From positions 1 through 58,257 of the forward strand of contig DJEE01000140.1 of NCBI GenBank assembly GCA_002431805.1: a stretch of DNA of 58,257 nucleotides. The letters run 5' to 3'. Source of the DNA: Eggerthellaceae bacterium UBA5906 (lineage in GTDB: Bacteria; Actinomycetota; Coriobacteriia; Coriobacteriales; Eggerthellaceae). Under the pieces are notes generated by a model that saw only the letters and a program-made list of their open reading frames with translations, was not told where the DNA came from and ran no database searches. Every line of letters starts with the position of its first letter. Position 1 is the first letter of the stretch. Positions 10,462-18,023 of this stretch are shown one piece after another. Position numbers and translations under genes: made by a program.

Positions 10462-10974
10462 ATGCAAATTCACGTTGAGCTGGAAAACGGCCTGTTGGCT
10501 GACAAGTTCGGTAAGTATGCACCGGAACAGGACCGCCTTGAGGGCTTTCCCGTGCGGTCGTTTCCTATCGAGATACACGATGTGCCGCAGGGCGCGAAAA
10601 CGCTTGCAGTGGAGTTCGTCGACTTCGACGCCATTCCCGTGGGTGGCTTTTGCTGGATTCACTGGACGGCATGCAATGTGCCTGCTGACACAGCGGTTAT
10701 TCCCGAAGACGCAAGCCGCACCGGGGCGGTGCCTATGGTGCAGGGGCGCAACAGCAACTGGTCGCCTATGGCGCACGGCAGCGCAAACCCGCTGGTGCAT
10801 TCGCGCTATTGCGGCCCGCAGCCGCCCGATGCCACGCACAGCTACACGCTGAACGTGTATGCGCTTGATTGCGAGCTTGGCCTGTCCGAGGGGTTCTACG
10901 CAAACGAGCTGCGCCGTGCCATAAAAGGCCATGTGCTGGCGAAGGCAACGGCGGAGCTGCCCAGTCGCGCATAA
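10462..10974 (+). CDS. YbhB/YbcL-type PEBP-family protein
   Basis: A 170-residue cytosolic protein of the phosphatidylethanolamine-binding (Raf kinase inhibitor-like) family. Visible blocks are FPVRSFPIEIHDVPQGAKTLAVEFVDFDAI (the beta core with the short-chain bacterial pattern), FCWIHWTACNVP, and RYCGPQPPDATHSYTLNVYALD, which is the family's GP-P-G/A-HRY-F-VYALD ligand-pocket motif. The ATG at 10462 follows AAAGGAAG; an upstream ATG at 10423 overlaps the promoter and is unlikely. Bacterial members bind small anionic ligands, but their physiological role is poorly known. It stands alone between asnB and the yhgE pair. Confidence 0.88.
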   Translation: MQIHVELENGLLADKFGKYAPEQDRLEGFPVRSFPIEIHDVPQGAKTLAVEFVDFDAIPVGGFCWIHWTACNVPADTAVIPEDASRTGAVPMVQGRNSNWSPMAHGSANPLVHSRYCGPQPPDATHSYTLNVYALDCELGLSEGFYANELRRAIKGHVLAKATAELPSRA

Positions 10975-11071
10975 ATTTTGTTACAGGAATGCAACGGATT
11001 CTGTGGTTTGCGGGCGTGCGAAGTCGTTCCACAGGTGGGGTATTTTACAATGGCTGGTGCGAAAAATATCT

Positions 11072-11103
11072 CCTGCCGTTTGATGCTCGTGCGAAACGGC
11101 AGG
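11072..11103 (+). promoter_or_regulatory. Hairpin in the leader of the yhgE pair
   Basis: Perfect 10-bp inverted repeat CCTGCCGTTT (11072-11081) with AAACGGCAGG (11094-11103), 12-base loop, no T run. It lies 60 bases before the first yhgE start. It could be an operator or an RNA stability or attenuation element; nothing in the sequence decides which. Confidence 0.45.
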
Positions 11104-11162
11104 GGCTGATGACATGATGCCGCGCCGACGGGCGCTTGTGCAAGGAAGAGGTACTGCCTGCT

Positions 11163-14100
11163 ATGAAAAACGTCCTGCGCGTACTCGGACGTGATTTTAA
11201 GCGCCTGCTGAAAGCGCCGGCTGCTTTGGTTGTTGTGTTCGTTTTGGTTGTGCTGCCGTCTACCTATACGTGGTTTAACGTGATTGGCTTTTGGAACCCC
11301 TACGACAATACCGGCAACATGCGCGTATGCGTGGTAAACGAGGATACCGGCGGCAGCAACGACATAATGGGGGACATGAACCTGGGTAACCAGATTGTGG
11401 ACCAGCTGCATGAAAACAACCAGTTGAAGTGGGAATTCACCGATTATGAAGACGCAATGGAAAAGGTGAATTCCGGTGAGGTGTACGCGGCGTTCGTTAT
11501 TCCCAGCAACTTCACTGAGGATTTGTTCACCATTTTGACCGGCGATTTCCAGCAGCCGAACTTGCAGTATTACGTGAACGAGAAGAAAAACCCCGTTTCC
11601 CCGAAGGTAACCGATGCGGGTTCCACCACGCTTGACGACACCATTAACAGCCAGTTTGTGTCTACCGTGAGTTCGGTGGTTGCCGACACGCTCAACGAAA
11701 AGGTTGCGGAAGCTGAGCAAAACCTTGATGTTGCGCAATCGGATACGATCAAGCAGCTTAACCGCGCAGTGGATGCCATTTCCGACGCACGTGCGACGGT
11801 GACGGATTTGACCGCCAGCACTACAGAGGCGCAGGGCAAGGCTCAATCGGCGAAAAGCCAGCTTTCCCAGGCGCGCAGCGATGCGAAGACGGTGCAAGAC
11901 CAGTTGCAGCAGGTGTACGACCTGTCGAACACGCTGCAGAAGAGCATTGGCGATTTTTCCGCGGCAGCCTCGCCAGCGCTTTCGGATGCTTCCGTTGCCC
12001 TGTCCCAGGTATCAAGCAGCGTAACTACCGCCGCATCGAACGCGTCAAGCGGCATTACGGGAGCTCAAGGCACGGTTGACGCATCGGTTGAGCGCGCACA
12101 GGGCGTTATTGACATGAACAGCTCCATCATCGAAGAGCTGACGGTGGTATATAACGGCATCGATGATGCCAGCCCGTATAAAGCGCAACTCAAGTTGGCC
12201 ATCGATTCCATGACGTCGCGCAATCAGGAGCTGCAGCGCGATTTGAACGACCTGAAGCAGCTGTACGACGATACTGAGGCCACGGCATCGCAGCTTTCCA
12301 GCGCGGCAACCACGCTAAACACCGCGGTGCAGCAGTCCATCGGGTATGCGGGAGATTACCAATCGCAGCTGTTCGGCACGGCATTGCCGCAGGTAAATAG
12401 CGGAATCTCTCAAGTTGGCAGTGCGGCTATCAGCCTTAAGGCCGCCATCACGAACCAAGGCTACCTGATCGATCAAACCAGCAATGTTATAGACCAGCTT
12501 ACAAGCACGCTTGGTGTTGCGGCCGACGCGCTGTCGCAAACCGACGGCGTGTTGGCCGACCTGCAGAAAACCATGAGCACGGCGCGCAACGACGTGTCTA
12601 TGCTGGGGACGTCTACCGCAGTGGACGAGCTGATTGATAACGGGCGCATCGACCCCGAGAAAATCGCGGAGTTCATGGCATCGCCCACGCAAGTAACCAC
12701 TGAAAAGCTGTATCCGCTTAACGCGTACGGCTCTGCCATGGCGCCGCTGTTCATCAGCCTGAGCTTGTGGATTGGCACGCTGATGCTGTGCGTCATTCTT
12801 AAGTTGGAAGTTGATAAAGAAGGCGTGCCGGGGTTGACGGTGGTGCAGGGTTATCTTGCACGCTGGCTGTTCTTCGCCGTGCTGGTAACGCTGCAGGCCA
12901 TCGTGTGCGTTACGGGCTGTTTGGCCATTGGCGTGCAAACGGTATCGGTGCCGGCGTTCTACGCCACCGCTATAGCGCTTTCCCTAGCGTACTTGTGCAT
13001 TACGTACACGCTGTCATCGTCGTTCCAGCATATTGGCATTGGCCTGTGCATCATCATGGTGTTCGTGCAAATCCCGGGCGGCACCGGTTTGTACCCGGTT
13101 GAGATGACCGATGCGTTTTTCCGCATTGTGTACCCGCTGTTCCCCTTCACGTACGGCATCAACGCGCTGCGTGAAGCCATCGGCGGCTTCTACGGCACGC
13201 AGTGGCTGGGCTACATGGGCGTGCTTGTGCTCATTGGGCTGAGCATGGCGGTGGTGGGCCTGTTCGTGCGCCCGCATCTGACGAACTTGAACCGCCTGGT
13301 GGCGAAAGAGATTCAGAAGAGCGACCTGTTGAACGTGGAAGAGGCGCTGGTGCCCGAGCGCCGCTACCGCATCGGCCAGCTTATCCGCGCGTTGGCGGAC
13401 CACGATGAATTCCACAACACCATGCAGCAGCAGGCCGACCGCTTTATGAAGCTGTATCCGCGCCTGAAGCGTGGCGCGCTTATCGTGGGCATTTTGGTGC
13501 CGGTGGCGTTCACGGCTATTTTCGCCGTTACCACCACGGAAAAAGTTGTGACGCTTACGGGCTGGCTGATTTGGCTCGTGTTCGTCATCGTGTTCTTGCT
13601 GGGCGTGGAAATGGTGCGCGACAACATTCAGCGCCAGGCCTACATTGACACCATGAGCGACGACGAGCTGCGCGAGCATTTGGCCGATCGCGGTAAAAAG
13701 GTGGTGAAGGAGCTGGTACCCGCCGCTATGTCCACTGCGCGTGTGTCGGTGCCCGTTGACCGCACGGCGCGCTCGTCGGGCGTGACGGTGCCGCTGCCCC
13801 CGGTGGGCAAAGTGTCCGATGATCTGCACGACAAGCCCGAACAGGGCAAAGACGGTGCCGCCACCCGCGCTGATAAGAAGGATGTGCCCGACGCCTCAAA
13901 CGCAAAGGCCGAAAAGCCGCGAGCGAAGTCGCTTATGGATTTGGCTGCGGCGAACAAGCCGGCGTACTTCGACGGCCCGTTTTTGTCCGACGAAGACGTG
14001 CACGGGAAACACTCCGATGACGAGGATTCGCTGGCGGTTGAGTCTCCCGCGTTAGAGCTGACGAAAGCCGATTTGGAAACGCTTTCCGCGAAGTGCGAGC

Positions 14101-14291
14101 AAACAGGCGATGCCGCTGAAAAGCGCGGCAAGCACGCCAAGAAGGCGAAGCCAGCGGATGGCGAAAAGCACGAAAAGCACGGTAAGCATCACAAGGGCCA
14201 CCAAAAGCCCAAGGATACGGGTGGGCATAAGCATCACGACAAGCACGACAAGAAACATGGCAGCAAGAAGCAGGAGGGCAACCATGCGTAA
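11163..14291 (+). CDS. YhgE/Pip-family membrane protein with His/Lys-rich tail
   Basis: About 1042 residues. An N-terminal membrane segment (LVVVFVLVVLPSTYTWFNV) leads into the YhgE/Pip signature WNPYDNTGNMRVCVVNEDTG. A long extracytoplasmic coiled-coil-like region (about residues 170-500, many SSVT, AEAEQ and TLNTAVQ heptads) follows. At least five membrane segments start at MAPLFISLSLWIGTLMLCVI, and an extra pair lies further on (LIVGILVPVAFTAIF and LIWLVFVIVFLLG). The last 180 residues are hydrophilic and end in a histidine/lysine-rich tail (GGHKHHDKHDKKHGSKK). Relatives include phage-infection protein (Pip) and the ESX-associated YueB/EsaA group; many are ABC-2-like. Start ATG 11163 follows AAGGAAGAGG at a rather long spacing; TTG 11136 is an alternative. 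It overlaps the next yhgE by 8 bases. Confidence 0.85.
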   Translation: MKNVLRVLGRDFKRLLKAPAALVVVFVLVVLPSTYTWFNVIGFWNPYDNTGNMRVCVVNEDTGGSNDIMGDMNLGNQIVDQLHENNQLKWEFTDYEDAMEKVNSGEVYAAFVIPSNFTEDLFTILTGDFQQPNLQYYVNEKKNPVSPKVTDAGSTTLDDTINSQFVSTVSSVVADTLNEKVAEAEQNLDVAQSDTIKQLNRAVDAISDARATVTDLTASTTEAQGKAQSAKSQLSQARSDAKTVQDQLQQVYDLSNTLQKSIGDFSAAASPALSDASVALSQVSSSVTTAASNASSGITGAQGTVDASVERAQGVIDMNSSIIEELTVVYNGIDDASPYKAQLKLAIDSMTSRNQELQRDLNDLKQLYDDTEATASQLSSAATTLNTAVQQSIGYAGDYQSQLFGTALPQVNSGISQVGSAAISLKAAITNQGYLIDQTSNVIDQLTSTLGVAADALSQTDGVLADLQKTMSTARNDVSMLGTSTAVDELIDNGRIDPEKIAEFMASPTQVTTEKLYPLNAYGSAMAPLFISLSLWIGTLMLCVILKLEVDKEGVPGLTVVQGYLARWLFFAVLVTLQAIVCVTGCLAIGVQTVSVPAFYATAIALSLAYLCITYTLSSSFQHIGIGLCIIMVFVQIPGGTGLYPVEMTDAFFRIVYPLFPFTYGINALREAIGGFYGTQWLGYMGVLVLIGLSMAVVGLFVRPHLTNLNRLVAKEIQKSDLLNVEEALVPERRYRIGQLIRALADHDEFHNTMQQQADRFMKLYPRLKRGALIVGILVPVAFTAIFAVTTTEKVVTLTGWLIWLVFVIVFLLGVEMVRDNIQRQAYIDTMSDDELREHLADRGKKVVKELVPAAMSTARVSVPVDRTARSSGVTVPLPPVGKVSDDLHDKPEQGKDGAATRADKKDVPDASNAKAEKPRAKSLMDLAAANKPAYFDGPFLSDEDVHGKHSDDEDSLAVESPALELTKADLETLSAKCEQTGDAAEKRGKHAKKAKPADGEKHEKHGKHHKGHQKPKDTGGHKHHDKHDKKHGSKKQEGNHA

Positions 14292-16473
14292 TATCTGGAA
14301 GCTGTTCTGCTACGACTTCAAGCACCTGTTCGGCAACGTGGTCACCGTGGTCATTATCTTGGGCCTGGTGTTTTTACCGTCGCTGTTCACGTGGTACAAC
14401 GTCATTGCCTGCTGGAACGTGTTCGATAACACGGGCAACCTGAAAGTGGCGGTGGCAAATTCCGACGAAGGCTATGAAAGCGACTTGCTGCCCACAAAGG
14501 TGAACGTAGGCGATAGCGTTGAATCGGCGCTACGGGCGAACGACCAGCTGGACTGGGTGTTTACCAGCGAAGACGACGCTATTGACGGCGCGAAGTCGGG
14601 CAAGTACTACGCTGCCGTGGTTATCCCGCAGAACTTCAGCGAAGACATGATGAGCTTCTACTCCAGCGATGCGGAGCATGCGCAGATCATCTATTACGAA
14701 AACGAGAAGAAAAACGCCGTGGCCCCGCGCGTGACCGATCAGGCGTCAAGCAAGGTGTCGTCGCAGGTGAACGCAACGTTTGCCGAAACTATATCCGATG
14801 TTGCGCTGGGGTTGATTGATTCGCTGGGCAACCTTGCCGACCAGGGCGATGCAAGCGGCTACATTTCGAAGCTTTCCGGCACGCTTTCTGACTCGGCGAA
14901 GCAGATGGGAAACACTGCCGACGTGCTGGATTCGTATGCGGCGCTTACGGGGTCGGCGCAATCGCTGGTGAATAATTCCACCGACTTGCTGAACAGCGCA
15001 CAGGCTGCGGTGAAGGACGCCGAGGGCCAGGCAAGCGATGCGAAGGACGGTGCTATCACCATTGGCGATGCCATGAAAACCTCGGTTTCGGCGTTGTCGG
15101 ATGCGCTTGCGCAAAGCAGCGACAGCTTCAAAGATGTGCCAGGCGCAATAGACAACGTGTATACCCAGATAGACACCGACAAGGGCAACGCTTCGCAAAG
15201 CCTGCGCGACCAAGCCGCAGACGTGAAAAACCAGCGCGACCGTTACGAGGAAATTGCCGAGCAGCTAGCGGAGCTGAGCCCGAGCATCGACGAGCAATAT
15301 CAGCCGGCGCTCGATGCCGTTATCAGCCAGTTGAATACGTCCATTAAGTCCTTGGACAAACTCTACGATTCGCTGAACAGCGCGGCAAGCAAGCTTGAGC
15401 AGGGCACCGACCCCGAAGGCACGTCGCGCGCCGAAGTGACGCAAAAGCTTAACGAGGTGCAAGCGAGCATCAACACGCTGAAGGCCGATTACGAAAGCGG
15501 TTTGAAGCCCGGGCTCGATCAGCTGGCGGATTCGGTATCAACGGCGGCGCAATCGCTCAGCGCGCGCGCTTCCCAGCTGTCTGGCGTTGGCGGCGACCTG
15601 GAAAGCTCTGCAGGTTTGGTCGCGGGCAAGCTTGGCAGCGCACAGGGAACCATCAAGGGTATGGCAGACGAGCTGCGCGCTTCGTCCAATAAGCTTTCCA
15701 CGTTGTCAACCCGCATAGACGAAGCGCTTGCCAGCGGCAGCGTTGAGCAGCTGAAACAGGTTATTGGATCCGACCCCGAAGCGTTGGCTAAGGCGGTTTC
15801 CGCGCCGGTGGGCGTTGAGCGCATTGCAGTGTTTCCGGCAGAGGACTTCGGTTCAGCCATGGCTCCGCTGTACACCACGCTGGCGCTGTGGGTGGGGTCG
15901 TTGCTCATCATGGTACTGTTAAATCCGGTGCCTTCCGAGCGCGCGAAAAAGGAAGCGGGCTTGATTAACCCGAAGTCATGGCAGCTGTTCTTTGGCCGCT
16001 ACGGTGCGGCGTTTGTGCTTGCGTTCATGCAGAGCACGGTGGTGTGTTTGGGCAATATGCTGTTTGTGGGCGTGCAGGTTGCCAACCCGCTGCTGTACTT
16101 GCTGTGCTTCTGGGTGGCGGGTTTCGTGTTCAGCTTCATCATCTACACGTTAGTGTCGCTGTTCGCCAACCTGGGCAAGGCATTGGCGGTGCTGCTGCTT
16201 ATCATTTACGTAACGGGCGGCGGGGGCAGCTTCCCGCTGCAGCTGCTGCCGCAGTTCTTCCAGGACGTGAGCCCCATTTTACCGGCAACGCACGTGATCA
16301 ACGCCATGCGCGCGGCAAGCATGGGCGTATACCAAAACGATTTCTGGGTGGAAATCATCTGGGTGCTTATGTTCCTTATCCCGTTTATTGTCATGGGTAT
16401 TTTGCGTGAGCCGCTTTCGAAGTTGACGTATTGGTTCGTGGAGCAGGTAGAGAAATCGAAGCTGGTGGCGTGA
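14284..16473 (+). CDS. YhgE/Pip-family membrane protein, second copy
   Basis: About 729 residues with the same plan as its upstream neighbour but without the extra membrane pair and charged tail. The N-terminal membrane anchor is VVTVVIILGLVFLPSLFTWYNVIACW, then FDNTGNLKVAVANSDEGYES, a long helical extracytoplasmic region (residues about 150-510), and a C-terminal block of membrane segments from MAPLYTTLALWVGSLLIMVLL to the end. Start ATG 14284 has AGGAGGG upstream and lies inside the last codons of the first copy, so the two are translationally coupled and probably form a heteromeric complex. Function is not established for this family; transport or cell-surface assembly is the usual inference. 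A terminator follows at 16489. Confidence 0.85.
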   Translation: MRNIWKLFCYDFKHLFGNVVTVVIILGLVFLPSLFTWYNVIACWNVFDNTGNLKVAVANSDEGYESDLLPTKVNVGDSVESALRANDQLDWVFTSEDDAIDGAKSGKYYAAVVIPQNFSEDMMSFYSSDAEHAQIIYYENEKKNAVAPRVTDQASSKVSSQVNATFAETISDVALGLIDSLGNLADQGDASGYISKLSGTLSDSAKQMGNTADVLDSYAALTGSAQSLVNNSTDLLNSAQAAVKDAEGQASDAKDGAITIGDAMKTSVSALSDALAQSSDSFKDVPGAIDNVYTQIDTDKGNASQSLRDQAADVKNQRDRYEEIAEQLAELSPSIDEQYQPALDAVISQLNTSIKSLDKLYDSLNSAASKLEQGTDPEGTSRAEVTQKLNEVQASINTLKADYESGLKPGLDQLADSVSTAAQSLSARASQLSGVGGDLESSAGLVAGKLGSAQGTIKGMADELRASSNKLSTLSTRIDEALASGSVEQLKQVIGSDPEALAKAVSAPVGVERIAVFPAEDFGSAMAPLYTTLALWVGSLLIMVLLNPVPSERAKKEAGLINPKSWQLFFGRYGAAFVLAFMQSTVVCLGNMLFVGVQVANPLLYLLCFWVAGFVFSFIIYTLVSLFANLGKALAVLLLIIYVTGGGGSFPLQLLPQFFQDVSPILPATHVINAMRAASMGVYQNDFWVEIIWVLMFLIPFIVMGILREPLSKLTYWFVEQVEKSKLVA

Positions 16474-16488
16474 CGCTACTGCAAGTTG

Positions 16489-16519
16489 AAGCGCGGTCCT
16501 TACGACCGCGCTTTTCTTT
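16489..16519 (+). terminator. Terminator after the yhgE pair
   Basis: Perfect 10-bp stem AAGCGCGGTC (16489-16498) with GACCGCGCTT (16504-16513), 5-base loop, then TTCTTT. It closes the yhgE operon 15 bases after the stop codon. Confidence 0.9.
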
Positions 16520-16526
16520 ACCCAAA

Positions 16527-16608
16527 GGTTAGGCATGGTGAATTGTGAAGAACTTGTATGCTGCCGCTAACACTGTTGCACAAGGCTAACGGTTAGCGTA
16601 TTCTAACC
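16527..16608 (+). promoter_or_regulatory. Promoter with clustered GTTAG/CTAAC half-sites (metalloregulator operator)
   Basis: A promoter reads TTGCAC (16576-16581), 17 bases, TATTCT (16599-16604). Five copies of GTTAG or its complement CTAAC lie in 82 bases: GGTTAG 16527, GCTAAC 16566, GCTAAC 16585, GGTTAG 16591, CTAACC 16603. Two pairs form perfect inverted repeats: GCTAAC-G-GTTAGC (16585-16597) inside the promoter spacer, and GGTTAG-N6-CTAACC (16591-16608) over the -10. The DtxR/IdeR iron box is built from the same GTTAG/CTAAC half-sites. The gene that follows encodes a DtxR-family regulator, so autoregulation is likely. Confidence 0.65.
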
Positions 16609-16610
16609 CA

Positions 16611-16800
16611 TGTCGAAAGGGTTGCGAACAGGAGTTACTTGAAATCTGAAGCTGCCATGCGCAAGGCTTCGTGAACTTTCAACACCTGTCCCGCACCTAC
16701 GAACAACGCTGACACGGCGGTGAAAGCTCTTCTCGTCTGGCTCTTCACCGCACCTGCTTAAAGCAGAGGGAAGACTCCCCCTTCTTCCCTCTGCTTCTTT
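16611..16800 (+). ncRNA. Structured leader or small RNA ending in a terminator before the DtxR gene
   Basis: From the promoter at 16576-16604 a transcript of about 190 bases would contain a hairpin GCGGTGAA/TTCACCGC near 16722-16750. It would end in a 13-bp stem AAGCAGAGGGAAG (16761-16773) with CTTCCCTCTGCTT (16784-16796), a C-rich loop (ACTCCCCCTT), then CTTT. This terminator lies 21 bases before the regulator's start codon, while the yhgE operon already has its own terminator at 16489. The segment is therefore either an independent small RNA or an attenuated 5' leader of the regulator gene. I could not match it to a known riboswitch class. Confidence 0.5.
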
Positions 16801-16821
16801 ATGTGCAAAGCCGAATGGGGG

Positions 16822-17259
16822 ATGGGGGTTCGTGTGGAAAAGCTCACCACGTCAAGCGAAGACTATCTTGAGGCAATCGTCAATTTGGGCGGTACGCTTA
16901 CGAATCCGGTGCGCAACGTTGATATTGCCAATGAGCTGGGCGTTACCAAAGCGTCGGTAAGCAAAGCCATTCAGGTGCTTCGCGATGAGGGCATGATCAG
17001 CCAGGAGCCCTATGGCGGTGTGCGGCTGACGCCAAACGGCCTGGCGCGTGGCATGGCGGTGCTGTGTCGCCATCGCTTGCTCTTTGCGTTTTTGACGCAG
17101 GAGCTTGGCATCGACCCCGAAACCGCCGAGCGTGAGGCGTGCGGCATCGAGCACGCCATAAGCGACGCGTCGTTTGAACGCTGGCTGGCGTATGCCTCGA
17201 AAATCGGATTGCGGGTTAAGGGCCTCCCGCGCTTTTACATGGAGTATAATCAGCAGTAG
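16822..17259 (+). CDS. DtxR/MntR-family metal-dependent transcriptional repressor
   Basis: About 145 residues: a winged helix (VRNVDIANELGVTKASVSKAIQVLRDEGMI then GGVRLTPNG) and a dimerisation/metal domain, without a C-terminal SH3-like domain, so MntR-sized. Metal ligands can be read. EDYLEAI places Asp and Glu like Asp8/Glu11 of MntR. RHRLL supplies the His77 equivalent. EREACGIEHAIS has Cys-x-x-Glu-His as in DtxR (Cys102, Glu105, His106), where MntR has Glu99. The mixture makes Fe versus Mn preference uncertain. Start: ATG 16822, or more likely on ribosome-site spacing GTG 16834 preceded by GGGGG. The upstream GTTAG/CTAAC operator implies autoregulation. Confidence 0.85.
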   Translation: MGVRVEKLTTSSEDYLEAIVNLGGTLTNPVRNVDIANELGVTKASVSKAIQVLRDEGMISQEPYGGVRLTPNGLARGMAVLCRHRLLFAFLTQELGIDPETAEREACGIEHAISDASFERWLAYASKIGLRVKGLPRFYMEYNQQ

Positions 17260-17422
17260 GTTCAGACGCTGCGCAAAGCTTGTGTGAACAGCACTAACGT
17301 AACGGTTTTGAACCTGCAAGCGGGTTTGCGTATGGGGCGTGCCCGCTGTGCTCGGCGCTAAGCAAGCGCCGGTGTAGTCATGTCAATTTTGGTGGCATGC
17401 ACACGAAGGAAAGGAGCCCGTT

Positions 17423-17902
17423 ATGAAGTTCCGTCATGTTATGGTCCCCTACGATGGGTCCGATCACGCAAAGAATGCCTTGCAATACGCAAAAGATCTG
17501 GTGTCTACGTGCCCTGAGGCGCGCATCACCGTGGTACATGCCGTGCCTTCTAGCTACGTGGGCATGGATCGCATGGGCACGGACGGCGCGCTTGATGGCG
17601 TTCCGTACGGCATGCTTGATTACGAAGAGTACCAGGGCGTGGTGAAGCACGTGCTTGATGAGGCTCAAAAACGCGTTACTGAAGATTTAGGCGATGCTCT
17701 TGCCGATTTTGGCGACCGCGCCGACGTGGTGGCGATTGCGGGAGCTTCGCCGGCAGATGCGTTGGCGCGTTATGCTGACGAGCACGACTGCGACCTTATT
17801 GTTATGGGCCGCCGTGGCCTAGGCGCAATCCGCGGCATGCTGGGTAGCGTAAGCTTTGGCGTGCTGCGCGCAACCGATGTGCCGGTGCTTACCGTAAAGT
17901 AG
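17423..17902 (+). CDS. Universal stress protein (UspA family)
   Basis: A 159-residue single-domain Usp. The N-terminal strand MKFRHVMVPYDGSDHAKNAL with its aspartate at residue 11 and the C-terminal nucleotide loop GRRGLGAIRGMLGSVS (the G-2x-G-9x-G-S/T motif) indicate an ATP-binding member. VLRATDVPVLTVK ends the fold. Start ATG 17423 follows AAGGAAAGGAG. The 160 bases upstream hold a short inverted repeat (GGCGCT/AGCGCC near 17354-17370) but no clear promoter. It is monocistronic, with a strong terminator 18 bases after the stop. Its role in stress survival is inferred from the family. Confidence 0.92.
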   Translation: MKFRHVMVPYDGSDHAKNALQYAKDLVSTCPEARITVVHAVPSSYVGMDRMGTDGALDGVPYGMLDYEEYQGVVKHVLDEAQKRVTEDLGDALADFGDRADVVAIAGASPADALARYADEHDCDLIVMGRRGLGAIRGMLGSVSFGVLRATDVPVLTVK

Positions 17903-17920
17903 CGTTAGTTTTGCCTGTTC

Positions 17921-17952
17921 GGGCCGTTCGCATTGTGCGGGCGGCCCTTTTT
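17921..17952 (+). terminator. Terminator after the universal stress gene
   Basis: Stem GGGCCG (17921-17926) with CGGCCC (17942-17947), extended inward by pairs across a short loop, followed by TTTTT. Confidence 0.88.
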
Positions 17953-17990
17953 GTGCTTTGGGCTAAGGGAAAACGCAGCGGCAGCGCGGT

Positions 17991-17999
17991 TGCTAGACT
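17991..17999 (+). promoter_or_regulatory. Extended -10 promoter for the M18 aminopeptidase
   Basis: TGC-TAGACT lies 25 bases before the start codon of the aminopeptidase gene, after the preceding terminator. Confidence 0.45.
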
Positions 18000-18023
18000 G
18001 GTTGTAAAAGAAAGGAGCGCGCT

